Source of the DNA: Strongylocentrotus droebachiensis
Lineage: Eukaryota > Echinodermata > Echinoidea > Camarodonta > Strongylocentrotidae
Reading direction: 5' to 3'
Assembly (NCBI GenBank): GCA_035222895.1
Contig: JAVYIG010005345.1
Span: 62,001-126,000 of the forward strand
DNA length: 64,000 nucleotides
Each line of letters opens with the position of its first letter. The first letter of the stretch is position 1. Positions 22,995 to 33,345 of this stretch are shown here, piece by piece. Position numbers and translations under genes: made by a program. The notes below the pieces were generated by a model. It was not told where the DNA came from and ran no database searches. It saw only the letters and a list, made by a program, of their open reading frames with translations.

Positions 22995-25054
22995 CTATAC
23001 GGTACTCTCTTTTGGTCCGATATGTCTAGTCTCGTATGCTCCGAATATTTGCAGCATTGGTTCTTGTTTATCCTTCCCACAATCCTCTATATTTTGGTTC
23101 AGGATGCGTTGGGAGTGAACAGGGGACAGATGTTCGATGGTTATGCTTGGGATAGGGCCCAGATGGGACTGATGCCCGTTGTGGGAGTTCCCCTTCTCTG
23201 GACTTTCCGACTGGCTTGTCCAGTTTATGTCCTCATCGTTACTTTCCGCGACGATATCTACTTCACCAAGTTCCTCATCGAGGTCAACGTCGACACTGTC
23301 TCCAGTGCAGAAACTTGTGACGAATCGACTTGTTTCGTCTTCGTGGTCTTTGAGGTGAGGATCAACAGACGTCCTACGCGGAGCTGAATCCATCAGCTGG
23401 CACATTTCAGCTTCCTCCACCGTGCTACGTCGGGAGAAAGACAGCTTTGGTGTTGCCACAGTTCTCGCCGGACTCTCACAAAAAGCAGTATGGTAGCTTG
23501 AGGCATCGTTGAAATTGTCCGCGTTATCGTTGTTCTCGTTCCTGTTGGGACTATTGAAGAATTCATGGCTCTCCATTGGGGATGTTGCAGGACTAACTTC
23601 CTGACTCCGCTCGATCAAGTCATCCAGTCGCTTCTGCTTGCTGACGTCAACCGAAGATTTTCTCCTTGCATGATTCTGAAGGTTGTCCCTGTCATAGTTC
23701 GCGACTGTCATTGACACATCCTTTCCCCTCTCTGACCGCTTCAAGAAAGGGATCCCGAGTTTCCTGCGCAGCGAGAACCTTGTCCAGCCAGTCTGGACCT
23801 TTTTGGGCGAGCAAGGTTTGCCGTTACCAAGTTTATCAATGAGGGGCGAACCTGAGCCTCTCCTCGATTGATCCTGGTCCGTGATACTCATTTCAGGAGA
23901 CAGCATGTTGGCGAATGAGTCTGCACTTAGCTGGTACTGAAAGGATGGTCTAGGAGCTACAGAGTGTCCTGGGATCGATGTCGATGTCTCCAAGATCTCA
24001 TTGGTGGTGTTCCGATCTCCACCAACAACTCCATTATAATCACCTTGGCTTACTGACGATTGCTGGAATGGGGTTCGAACAGTCTGCATGGTGTTACTCG
24101 CCTGGAGCTGACGACCGATGCTGATGGTGGCCGCTGACCGTAGCGATCGCCTGCGCAGGACTGTATGCGTTGCGACTCTCCTCCAGATTGTCCTGCAGTC
24201 TTTCTTAAACTGCTTTGTCAGGAGAGTGTAGAGGAAAGGGTTGGCGCAAGAATTTACGGGGAGTACAAAGACGATGAGGACCTTCGATCCTGCCAGCGGG
24301 ATCAGGTCCTTACCAAAGGCAGATGCTAAAGCGAATATGGCAAATGGCGCCCAACATATAAAGTCTGTAAAGACCAGGAGGGACATTCTACGGGCCACCC
24401 GAGAGTCGTTGGAATTCCAAGCGTGCGAACCTTGGATCGAGCAATAGATGCTTGTGTAACAAAGCATGATGATCACAAAGGCTAGTCCGTTCGAGATCAT
24501 GATAGTCGCAACGTAAATGAGTGATTTGGTGTCGTCAACCTTCACCGGTAGGCAAACAGCGTAGCGGTAGTGGTTGATGCCGTATTTCAAGAGCGGCAAC
24601 GTCGCTATGGTGATGGCGAAGATCCAACCAATAGCCATGATGATGACTGCTCGCCGCAGCTTCAGCCTCTTCTCTAGATGCATGGCATGCTTGATGGCGT
24701 AGAATCGCTCAAGGGTGATGGTCGTAAGGGTGTATATCGAGAGCTCGGAGGAGAACACGGCGAGAAAACCAGCGACCCTGCATCCATTCCCCAGCTGCCA
24801 TTGGACAGCTGTCTGACGAAAGACGCCAAGGCTCGCTGCGTCTTTGCTGGCTAGGATGGTGAGGTACAACCCCATGGCGAAGTCAGCGCTGGCGAGATTA
24901 CAGATGAGGAATCGAGGGACATCCATCTTGGAGTGGGAGAGGAAGATGACGAAGATGACGGTGGCGTTACCGATGATAGCAAGGAGGAAGACGAACCAGA
25001 CGCTGACGCGCAGGAACCAGGAACCAAAGAGATCATGGCATGGGAGAAAAGGAC
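22995..25054 (-). CDS. LGR: LGR terminal exon: 7TM domain and long cytoplasmic tail
   Basis: This exon begins after the acceptor ending tacag and runs to a TAG stop, about 685 codons. It encodes the pre-TM1 cysteine (LPCHDLFGSW), seven hydrophobic helices, the disulfide cysteines NGCRVAGF (TM3) and YAVCLPV (ECL2), ERF at the TM3 boundary in place of DRY, and an NPFLY version of NPxxY in TM7. After KQFKKDC comes a tail of roughly 400 residues rich in Ser, Asp and Arg, with many possible phosphosites, much longer than vertebrate LGR tails. NLASAD in TM2 and CRVAGFLAVFSSE around TM3 are typical of the LGR family. The 5-nt alternative acceptor at 25059 would shift the frame, so 25054 is chosen. 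Confidence 0.93.
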
Positions 25055-25345
25055 CTGTACTGAAGATAAAGCATTAAAACAAAATTATCAATCAACAGCA
25101 AAGTTTGAAAATGATACTTATCTTAGTGAAAGGTAATGGTATGTATAGATGGACCACAGAATAACTTATTGTTGAATATCTTTTTTTTGTGTGCAAAAAG
25201 GTAGAACTAGCCTCTAGTGCTCTAGAGTGTCTCCCTCTAATGGTGGAGTGGAGAAAATAACTATGTGTCTAGTTGCTTAGCAATGCCTGCAGCCATTTGC
25301 CCCCTCCCGCTCTTTAATCTACTGCATCTCAACAATAAACATAAT

Positions 25346-25486
25346 GGCCCGAATTCACAAAGGAGGTTTGTCGACAATCCTTGGTTTTCGTACGTCGTAT
25401 GACGTGTTTTTACGCGTATTTTACAAACCTGGTTTGTAAAGAACAAAAGGAGGTTAGTCGACAAACCTCCTTTGTGAATTCGGGCC
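25346..25486. mobile_element. Short foldback MITE with ~30-bp near-perfect TIRs
   Basis: The element opens GGCCCGAATTCACAAAGGAG GTTTGTCGAC and closes with the exact complement of it. Flanking AAT on both sides is a possible target duplication. It lies 0.29 kb beyond the 7TM exon acceptor in the intron. A half copy begins near 21205. Confidence 0.78.
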
Positions 25487-25825
25487 AATGGGATGGGGGA
25501 CACTAAATTCCTTGTCATCACTTTTGATTTCAAAAATCCTTCTGACCTTCCAGAGCCCCTGTAAATTAGGAGAGGGAAGGTTGAGCCCGAATTATGTGCC
25601 CTAGATGTTTTTTTTTATGTGTGAGAATAGAAAGTTCTGCAGCCATTTTGCCCCCACTTCCATCTAGTCTGCAGGCACAGACCCTAATTTGACATTTAAT
25701 CAAAAAATCATTGTGCCTTGAGAGAAGTCTAGCCCAGCTACCTACTGGTTGTGTCAGGAGCAGCTACAGTACATGGCCTATGGTAGTCTTATAGTGCAGA
25801 CTCACTTTTACGACTGACCAGGGTC

Positions 25826-26054
25826 TGTGAGGGTGTTTCACAAAGACTAAGATCTCAAGGGACATCACAAATCTGCATAATTTAATTTTTGTGTATACAT
25901 TGTTGAAGAAAAAAAGTTACTTACATTGTAAACTTAAGTTATATTTAAGACCTTTTTTCTTCAACAATGGTGAGAGCAAACAGCGGCATGGATAGACTGC
26001 CATAGTCAAGTCCAATTTAAATTCGATCTTAATCTTTGTGAAACATTCCCCTGG
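25826..26054. mobile_element. Foldback MITE beside second hinge-exon donor
   Basis: Ends are GGGTGTTTCACAAAGACTAA and, inverted, CCAGGGGAATGTTTCACAAA. An interior inverted pair surrounds CATTGTTGAAGAAAAAA / TTTTTTCTTCAACAATG. The right end is 8-13 nt from the gtaggt donor of exon 26068-26259. It is related to 21575-21862. Confidence 0.7.
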
Positions 26055-26067
26055 TTAATCAACCTAC

Positions 26068-26259
26068 CAGGTAGCGGCTTGCAGGAGATGTTATAGCTTG
26101 GCTGAATGAAGGCCGCACTGCCAGTATCACCCATGTAGTAACTATCTGGCACGTCTACACTGGACTGCCAGTAATCTGAGTTATCGTAGTGGGAGCTACG
26201 CCGGACGGAGGGGGTCTCCATCATGGCAATACTGGAAAACCAGCTGCCGTTGTCGTAAT
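26068..26259 (-). CDS. LGR: LGR exon: second half of extracellular hinge
   Basis: The 192-nt exon has acceptor tttcctgtcag and donor gtaggt. It encodes a Ser/Tyr-rich acidic linker (MMETPSVRRSSHYDNSDYW) ending in YNISCKPLPG, the conserved cysteine segment just before TM1. NGS and NIS are potential glycosylation sites. The split Gly codon joins to PFLPCHDL in the 7TM exon. A foldback MITE (25826-26054) ends about 8-13 nt beyond the donor. Confidence 0.9.
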
Positions 26260-26324
26260 CTGACAGGAAAAAGATTGAATCAATTTAGTCTACATGTTGA
26301 ACATGTAAAGCAGGCCTAGAGAAT

Positions 26325-26492
26325 CTTGCTTTCGACAGGGAAAATTATGGGAAGGAGTAGGGGAAGAAGGAGGATACTTTGGATGGACAGTCTGCAGATG
26401 TTGTTAAAAGAGAGAGGAGTGAAAGAACTGGGAGTGGTGCTAATACAGAAGGCTAGGAGCCGAGGGTTGTGGAACAACATAATCACCAAAGT
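26325..26492 (+). pseudogene. Short C-terminal fragment of another non-LTR retrotransposon
   Basis: About 54 codons read GKIMGRSRGRRRILWMDSLQ and onward to RSRGLWNNIITKVN and a stop. The pattern of a basic GRR cluster, W-D-L, and a final R..W is typical of the extreme C-terminus of jockey/I-type ORF2 proteins. No upstream RT is left. It lies in the intron between the two hinge exons, on the opposite strand to the receptor. Confidence 0.55.
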
Positions 26493-27091
26493 AAATTGAT
26501 ATGAGACTTAAAGAGAGAGATGTTGAATAATCTATGCATTTCTACCACCAGCTAATTAGGGAATCTCAATCAAAAACTTGCTTTCTTTGGGTGATCCTTG
26601 GCATTAGCTGACTGTTTCTTCTGTAACTTTACTTTCTTTTCCTTTCTTCTTTGCTAATATTACACTTCTTTGCATTAATAGAAATAAAATCAAATAAAAA
26701 TGGATGAAATAATTAGAATTAAGTGCTATGACACATCCAAAAAATGTTTATCTGTGGAAACTTTTGATACCTCCATGTATGGTATCTTACTCAGACTTGC
26801 CCTGACAAGCTAGCTACCATTTTTCTGATTGCTGAAAGATGCTGTCTCGGTGATCACTAGATCATAACTATCAGAAATCTTGTATGCAGGCCTGTCTCCA
26901 TGCATATTGTTGGGTGTTGAAAGATGTCACAGGTACACATATTTTGTGATATGTCATACACATTATTCATTTCCTTCAATTACTAAGTGATAACCATCCT
27001 GATGAAATTGAACAGTATAATGAATATCTCTCTGTGGGAGAGAAATGTTTGGAGTGTGTGTTTACGTATGTCATAACTATTTCTGTCAATG

Positions 27092-27287
27092 GGAAGCACC
27101 TAATGATGTCAAATTAGAAGATGAACCATCTGAAAAATAAATCAAAAGCTTGCTTCTAAACAAAACGGTCCTCTCTTTAGGTCCGATATTTCTATTCTCG
27201 TATGCTCCCAATATTTGTAGCATCGGTTCTTGTTTATCCTTCCCACAATCCTCTATCATTTGGTTAACGATGCATTGAGAGTGAATA
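27092..27287 (-). pseudogene. Duplicate of the receptor's own C-terminus and 3' UTR, inside its intron
   Basis: About 195 bp closely matches 22934-23127, covering the start of the 3' UTR, the stop region and the last ~35 codons of the receptor. On the minus strand it still reads IEDCGKDKQEPMLQILGAYE, compared with IEDCGKDKQEPMLQIFGAYE in the real exon. Small indels remove the original stop. There is no poly(A) tract, so it looks like a DNA-level duplication. It sits just downstream of the hinge exon 27450-27712 and ends where a MITE begins at about 27290. Confidence 0.8.
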
Positions 27288-27289
27288 GG

Positions 27290-27429
27290 GGGGCGTTTCA
27301 CAAAACTTGTCATCAGTGACAAATGACAGTTTTTGTTATAAGCTACTGAAATCCTTGCTTCTGATTGGTTATTTTGTCACTGATTTTTGTCATTTGTCAT
27401 TGAAAAAAAGGCTTTGTGAAACGCCCTCC
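27290..27429. mobile_element. GTTTCACAAA-type MITE next to hinge-exon donor
   Basis: About 140 bp with inverted ends GGGCGTTTCACAAA / TTTGTGAAACGCCC and internal inverted GTCATCAGTGACAAATGAC and TTTTGTCATTTGTCATT. It abuts the duplicated receptor tail on one side and lies about 20 nt from the splice donor of exon 27450-27712 on the other. Related copies: 29639-29776 and fragments at 40420-40548 and 47850-47892. Confidence 0.75.
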
Positions 27430-27449
27430 AGGTATATGACACCTCTCAC

Positions 27450-27712
27450 CTGAAAAATCATGGTCCGAGCCCCCGGGCAGGTGAGAGTCGGACAACCACT
27501 TGATAGTCTCTGTGAGGGGCGGGGGTTCTACCCTGTCAAGGCCGAGGTACAAGCAGCAGTGATAGCCGTAGGACGTCACCACGTGCTGGATCCGAGGTAG
27601 GGCGTCGGGGGGCGGGATGTCCAACAGGTACTTGTTTTCTGTCGTCTGGAGGGTGATCAAGGATGAGAGGCCCTCGTGTGGCAGCGTTGGGAACATGTTG
27701 CTGATAAGGTTG
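27450..27712 (-). CDS. LGR: LGR exon: last LRR and first half of cysteine hinge
   Basis: The 263-nt exon starts after cccctctcag and ends at donor gtgaga. It encodes the final repeat (NLISNMFPTLPHEGLSSL), then a hinge with the paired cysteines YGYHCCLYLG, a hallmark of glycoprotein-hormone-receptor-type LGRs. Reading through the donor would add about 16 residues and then stop. The first part of this exon and its acceptor have been tandemly copied five times in the upstream intron (27925-28664). A MITE starts about 20 nt inside the downstream intron. Confidence 0.92.
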
Positions 27713-27780
27713 CTGAGAGGGGGAAGAGATTAAGATAAGAGATAATTGAGACATGGCTTCATAGAGGGATGTTGTCTTAA

Positions 27781-27924
27781 AGCCCCTCTGCACTAGTTTG
27801 ACATGGAGGGATAAGACCTCCCTGCAAGGTCACTGGCAGTTGGTTATCTCATCAAATACGGTACCGTTTAGGCATTGTTGACTCTATAGAGGGCGCAAGT
27901 AGCTATAAGTAGTGCAGTTGGGCT
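27781..27924. mobile_element. TTAA-flanked MITE, copy 1
   Basis: A 144-bp element lies between TTAA at 27777-27780 and 27925-27928. Terminal inverted repeats read AGCCCCTCTGCACTA and, from the other end, AGCCCAACTGCACTA. It interrupts a unit of the 27.6-28.7 kb tandem array, whose sister units show the uninterrupted site. The TTAA target is typical of piggyBac-type elements, but no transposase is present, so superfamily assignment is inference. Confidence 0.8.
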
Positions 27925-28664
27925 TTAAGATTCTTATTTTCTGTGGTGATAAGGATGTGGAGCAATGAGAGGGAACATGTTGCTGATAAGGTTGCTGAGA
28001 GGAGAAAGATATTGAGATGAGAGGTAATTGAGACATGGCTTCATAGGGGAATGCTGTCTACGAGATTCTTGTTTTCTGTGGAGATGAGGATGAGGGTGAT
28101 AAAGGATGAGAGGCCCTCGTGTGGCAGCGTTGGGAACATGTTGCTGATAAGGTTGCTAAGAGGGGGAAGTGATTGAGATGACAGATAATTGAGACATGGC
28201 TTCATAGAGGGGTGCTGTCTATGAGAGTCTTTTTTTTCTGTGGTGATGAAGGGTGAGGGTGATGAGCGATGAGAGGCCCTCGTGTGGAAGCGTTGGGAAC
28301 ATGTTGCTGACAAAGTTGATGAGAGAGGGTGGAGATATTAAGAGGAGACACAAATGATACATGGCTTCAAAAAGGGATGCTGTCTATGAGAGTCTTTTTT
28401 TATGTGGTGATGAGGATCAGGGTGTTGAGCGATGAGAGGCCCTCGTGTGGCAGCATTGGGAACATGTTGCTGACAAGGTTTGATGAGAGAGAGAGGGGTG
28501 GGGAGATATTAAGAGGAGAGGCAATTGAGACATGGCTTTATAGAGGGATGCTGTCTTCAAGACTCTTATTTTCTGTGGTGATGAAGGAGGATGAGGGTGA
28601 TAAAGGATGAGAGGCCCTCGTGTGGCAGCATTATCACACATTACTGAAATGGTTGCTAAGAGAG
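27925..28664. repeat. Tandem array copied from hinge-exon 5' edge and flanking intron
   Basis: Five imperfect units of about 140-175 bp follow the genuine exon start (27662-27720). Exon-like cores lie near 27977, 28105-28163, 28267-28325, 28431-28490 and 28606-28664. Each carries minus-strand sequence encoding the exon's opening (around NMFPTLPHEG) next to the intron motif with a polypyrimidine stretch. The acceptor AG survives in the copies at about 27990, 28160 and 28660 and is mutated (CAT) in the two middle copies. The copy near 27977 has lost most of its exon part. Confidence 0.85.
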
Positions 28665-28921
28665 GAAAGAATGTGAAGAAAGATAAGTTACACGTTTACA
28701 AGCATGGACAGGGGCTTCATGAGGGTGTTAAGACACCTGACCCTCAAGACAACCCACATACTCTAACATTATTCTATTATGGAATAGTCACATGTATACA
28801 GCCCTTTTTGAGGGATGAAGTTTTAAAAGTTCTCTCAGACATGATCCCTTGCTACCAGAGTGAAACCTGACTTGAAATGGAAAAAAAAAATCATTTCATA
28901 TGCATGATGCATTAGGCTTAA

Positions 28922-29115
28922 AGCCCCAATGGACTACTTATAGCTACTTGCGCCCTCTATAAAAGCCAACAATACCTAAGCGATGACCATTGGTCCCTCA
29001 TGATCCTCTTTTTCTTATGTTAATTTAGAGCTGATTTGATGAGATAACCATCTACCAGTGATCATGCAAGGAGGTCTAACCCCCCCCCCCCTGGCCAAAA
29101 TAGTGCAGATAGGCT
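28922..29115. mobile_element. TTAA-flanked MITE, copy 2 (inverted orientation)
   Basis: The 194-bp element is flanked by TTAA at 28918-28921 and 29116-29119. It matches copy 1 in reverse orientation, sharing the inner motif CTACTTGCGCCCTCTATA, and contains an internal C run. Termini conform to the family inverted repeat. Confidence 0.75.
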
Positions 29116-29308
29116 TTAAATATCTTAGCTAATACTGAATTCAATATGAAAAAACAGATATGTTCTCTGTCTGGAATCCTTTGAACACATTTTGCTCTGA
29201 CTAGCAGACAATGAAAAATTAATGTATATCTTAAGTAGATATTAACACACTCTTGCTGCCTTTTTCACACATGTCATGGCAATACTGCAAAAAATAAGCT
29301 GCTATTAA

Positions 29309-29496
29309 AGCCTATCTGCACTAGTTTGGCCAGGAGGGATTAGACCTCCCTACATGGTCACTGACAGGTGGTTATCGCATCAAATCGGCTCTCAATTAAC
29401 ATGAGACAAAGGGGACCATGGGGGACCAATGTTCACCACTTTGGCATTGTTTGCTATATAGAGGGCGCAAGTAGCTACAAGTAGTGCAGTCCCACT
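29309..29496. mobile_element. TTAA-flanked MITE, copy 3
   Basis: A 188-bp copy between TTAA at 29305-29308 and 29497-29500, with ends AGCCTATCTGCACTAGTTTG and, inverted, AGTGGGACTGCACTAC. It retains the inner block TATAGAGGGCGCAAGTAGCT. Confidence 0.78.
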
Positions 29497-29638
29497 TTAA
29501 AATATCTTAGCTGATACTGAATCTCGACATGTAAAAACAGATATGTTCTCTGTCTGGAACCCTTTGAACACATTTTGCTCTGACTAGCAGAAAATGAAAA
29601 ATTAATTGAAATCTTAGGTAGATATTAACATACTCCTG

Positions 29639-29776
29639 GAGGGCATTTCACAAAACTTGTCATCAGTGACAAATTACAGTTTTTGTTATAAGCTACTGAA
29701 ATCCTTGCTTCTGATTGGTTGTTAACAGAATTGTCATCATTTGTCATTGGAAAAATGCTTTGTGAAACGGGTCCCA
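29639..29776. mobile_element. GTTTCACAAA-type MITE, second copy
   Basis: Same body as 27290-27429 (shared block GCTACTGAAATCCTTGCTTC), with ends GGGCATTTCACAAAAC and TTTGTGAAACGGGTCC. It lies in the same receptor intron. Confidence 0.72.
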
Positions 29777-30336
29777 GATGTCTTTTTCACACATGTTGTG
29801 GCAATACCGCTAAAAAGTAAAACTGCTATTAATGGGATTATGTTAACAAGTTGTACCAAACTTTGATGATCCCACCACATTTACATTAATCTTTTCATCT
29901 TTGTATATTTGCTTGTACCATGTTATTGTTGACATATATTTTTGTCATCCATTATACTTGTTTGAAAATAGAGATGTAGAAATCAATTCAATTCAAATCA
30001 ATTCAATTCTTTATTTGGGCAGTTTACTCCATTTTAATGTAAAACTACATGCAGCATCCAAGTTTAAAATGAGGTTTCGTACTCTTCTAGGCTTGTAACT
30101 CTGATGATCAACCAGACGGAAACAGTTGAAGCAGAGAAGAAATCAGAATAACTAAGAAAATAAATCGATAAAAATGGGGTAACTGGGAAGATACCAGATA
30201 CAGCATGACAGAAACACAATGAAAAAGAGACTGACAGAAAAGGTAAAGGAAAGAGATGGGAAAAAGTGTGCATACAAAAGGAGAGTGTATTTTTATTTTA
30301 CTAGAGTTATCATAAATGTAGAATTTCTTTACTTAC

Positions 30337-30408
30337 AGATGTTCTAGTTTTTCTAGAGATGCAAATGCCATAGGATGTATGAAGGTGATACTGTTGTCAC
30401 TTAGGTCT
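30337..30408 (-). CDS. LGR: LGR exon: one LRR (72 nt)
   Basis: A standard 72-nt LRR exon with acceptor tttttag and donor gtaagt. It encodes DLSDNSITFIHPMAFASL followed by EKLEHL. The split codon with the exon at 27450-27712 gives Leu-Asn-Leu, keeping the repeat spacing. Confidence 0.92.
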
Positions 30409-30625
30409 CTAAAAACAAGAAGAAAACATACAAGAAAGAGTTTAATCAAAGCTTATATTCACAACTACAATAAAAAGTTTTTGCCCTACTGATTAGTTCT
30501 ATATAAAGAGAAATTTGTCTCAAAGTTTAAACGTGTGGTGCAGTGAAACACAGCTTTTCTATCAAAGTGACGATTTAAGAATCGTTCATTAACAATAAAA
30601 CACAATTAGACGCGTTCATACTCAC

Positions 30626-30769
30626 AGGTAGTTGAGATTCTCCAGCCCAAGGAAAGCGTCTTCGGGAATCTCTTGGATGAGGTTGGATTTGAGCGTCAGG
30701 TCAATGAGATGAAAGAGAGAGTAGAAAGGATGACCTCTCAGAGAGGTTATCAGATTAACTTTCAGATCG
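30626..30769 (-). CDS. LGR: LGR exon: two LRRs
   Basis: The 144-nt exon (acceptor cttgacag, donor gtgagt) encodes two repeats with LITSLRGHPFYSLFHL and LKSNLIQEIPEDAFLG. It is in frame with the exons on both sides. The intron to the next exon is only 217 bp. The upstream side is flanked by a foldback MITE at 30829-31075. Confidence 0.9.
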
Positions 30770-30828
30770 CTGTCAAGATAAGAAAGATAATGAAGAGTGA
30801 CAGGTTAGAACACACGGAGGACTTACTC

Positions 30829-31075
30829 GAGGGTTCAGTGACACAAAGACGCAACTCCATATTTTGTCAAAATGAGTATTTAATATCAAAATGTTCAGAA
30901 AAATGTGGGCTCTCCAGGAAACACAAAGACTTAACTCCACTTAACACCCCATTGAAGTCAATCGCTAGTGAAACATAGACATAACTCCTTAAGGCCCGAG
31001 TGGACCTCTATCTTTAAACCACTTTTTCTCAAAATGGCCAAAATGGAGTTACGTCTTTGTATCACTGACCCTTCG
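30829..31075. mobile_element. Foldback MITE between LRR exons
   Basis: Left end GGGTTCAGTGACACAAAGAC then GCAACTCCAT; right end, read on the other strand, GGGTCAGTGATACAAAGACG then TAACTCCAT. The arms are about 40 bp. It lies 60 bp upstream (minus strand) of the LRR exon 30626-30769. Confidence 0.68.
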
Positions 31076-31261
31076 TACTATTCTGCTTCATTAACTCAAC
31101 GACTTCTGAATTTTTGAAAGTCAGGTAAGCTTTATACAGGCGAAATTTCCGTAGCCAATATGTTCAATTTGCCAACCGCGCGTAGAACTGAGAATAGTTA
31201 ATTAGATTCTACTCAGAAGGATACAATGCTTGTAAAAATTTGTATTGAAAGCACTAGATAA

Positions 31262-31425
31262 ATCTTCTTCGTCCTTTTTTCTCCTTCTTTTCCCTCTTCT
31301 TCTCCTCCTTCTTTTGCTTCTTCTCTCTCTTTTTCTTTTCCTTTTCCTTCCTTTCCTTTTCCTTTTTCTTTTCTTTGTTCTTGTTCTTCTTGTTCTTTTT
31401 CCTTTTCTTCTTCTTCTCTTTAGAA
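31262..31425. repeat. CTT/TTTTCC polypyrimidine tract in intron
   Basis: About 165 bp of pyrimidine-rich sequence between LRR exons 30626 and 32338; purine-rich on the transcribed (minus) strand. Confidence 0.88.
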
Positions 31426-31949
31426 TGATTATACATTATACACAAGGCTAATAGTCCCGAGGGGTGCGCCTAAACATAGAGAAAAGAAAATGTAGAGAAA
31501 AACATTTCTACTCTTTAACAGAGCACTGCAAAGTAAACCGATATAATTCATGTTTGAATCTCTCTCCCTAATCGATTGCTTTAATGCCATGAGTTGATAT
31601 GCATTGGAAATAAATTTTCAAGTGATATCTTTAATGGAATATTTAAATGGAAATAATTATAGAAAATCTATAAAGCCTTGTATTCATTGAATTCCATTTG
31701 TTAATATCAGCTGCATCCAAAGAATAGCTCAATCGAATAGAAAATTTGTAAGCATTGGATGAACTGAGTCCTTGAAGGAGCACAGTTTGTATTATAGTGC
31801 TCCAGGCAGTATATTATAATCTTTACTTTGATATTTATATCAATGACAGCCCCATAATCCCATTTATGAATTCCAAATTTGATAATACTTTAAAAAAAAG
31901 GGAAATGCATGTTGGTAGCATAAACTTGGCACAGAAATTCTTTCAGCAT

Positions 31950-32089
31950 GGGCCCCGTCTTATAAAGAGTTGATATCAATTGCAACTTATTTGCGATTGA
32001 TATCAATTGCAGCTATGCACGTAAGAAATAGGAGACTGCAAAGTTGCGACGATTTGGATCAATCCCAACTCTTTATAACACGGGGTCCT
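31950..32089. mobile_element. Foldback MITE (GGCCCCGT...ACGGGGTCC)
   Basis: Ends GGGCCCCGTCTTATAAAGAG and, inverted, GGACCCCGTGTTATAAAGAG. The interior holds palindromic TTGCGATTGATATCAATTGC-type sequence. Related GTTGCGATTGATT blocks occur at 4500-4815, 34666-34725 and 35120-35175, so this is a family. Confidence 0.7.
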
Positions 32090-32337
32090 GGGGGGTTTTA
32101 CAAACGCAGATATTTGTCAAATACAAATAAAGAATAACATAATGTATATATTCCTTAATTTTTGAAGAGCCTACAAAAGATTGCTATAGTGCAATTTAAG
32201 TAGAAACACAATATTTCTTATTGTTTTTGGAAGGGGGAGGGGGTTCAAAATGCAGAACATTATATTTAGACAGTATCAACTACTAAGAGTAGTGAGAAAA
32301 AAAAGATCATATGATGAATAGATGAGATTTTACTTAC

Positions 32338-32403
32338 ATGATTTCCAACCGAGTACATCCTGATAGGTCTGGTATCACACTAATCTGATTGGAATGAAAA
32401 TCA
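32338..32403 (-). CDS. LGR: LGR exon: one short LRR (66 nt)
   Basis: Acceptor gtttccag and donor gtaagt flank a 66-nt exon encoding a 22-residue repeat (DFHSNQISVIPDLSGC). The shortened repeat matches the position of the 66-69-nt LRR exon in LGR4/5/6 genes, so no repeat seems to be missing in the 17.9-kb intron upstream. Frame and phase agree with both neighbours. Confidence 0.88.
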
Positions 32404-32967
32404 CTGGAAACAAAACAAAATATAAAGAACAAAGGAGAAATAGATAAATACATAGGTAGAGAGATAAGTGAGTGAATAAATTGATTTTATTTGATTTTAT
32501 TTTATTGATTTTTAACTTTTCTATATTGTCTTTTCCAAAGTTACAAACTAATAATAAGATAACCATGATAATAAGAAAAAACACATCATTAATACATCAT
32601 CAACACAAAATACTTACATAATAATACTAACATAAACTAATCATAGAGAAGGATTGCCACATAAGCTAAGCTACAAGGCATGGTAAATCTTTAAAAAACT
32701 TAATAAATTAAAAAGGATATGAGCAAAGAAATAGATGAATATAACAACATCTTATATATTTATTTGTTTCTTCTTTTTGGGGAAAAATTTTCTTTTTAAA
32801 ATTCTTGAAAAAACTACCTTAAGCAACGGAGAAGAAATACACAATATTTCTGAAATTGATGATCATATTACTAATAAAAGCCACGCAAAAGGTAATCGCC
32901 CTATGGTTAGTAACAGTATGCTTTCCCTAAGGCAATTATGTTCAATCTTTCAATTACTTTTAAAATT

Positions 32968-33097
32968 AGATAGAGATAGAGAGACAGACGATAGAGAGAG
33001 AGAGAGAGAGAGGGAGGGAGAGAGAGAGAGGAAGGGAGAGAGAGAGAGGGAGGGAGAGAGAGAAAGAGGGGGAGAGAGAGAGGGGGAAAGAGGGAGG

Positions 33098-33137
<40 letters not shown>

Positions 33138-33345
33138 AGAGAGAGAGAGAAGAGGGAGGGAGAGAGGAAATGAAAGTGTAAGTTTGGGTGAGTGAGAGAA
33201 AGAGTGTGTGTACGTGTGAAAGAAAGAGGGGAAGAGAACAAGAGATTGAGTGTGTGTGGGTGGGGGAGAGGAAGAGGGTTAGGAAAAGAGTTAGTGTTTG
33301 AGAGAGTGGCAGAGGAAGAGAAAGAGAGAGAGAGAGGGGGATAAT
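32968..33345. repeat. GA microsatellite complex
   Basis: About 380 bp of GAGAGG/GAGAGA with GTGTGT interruptions; smaller run at 33480-33505. Confidence 0.9.
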
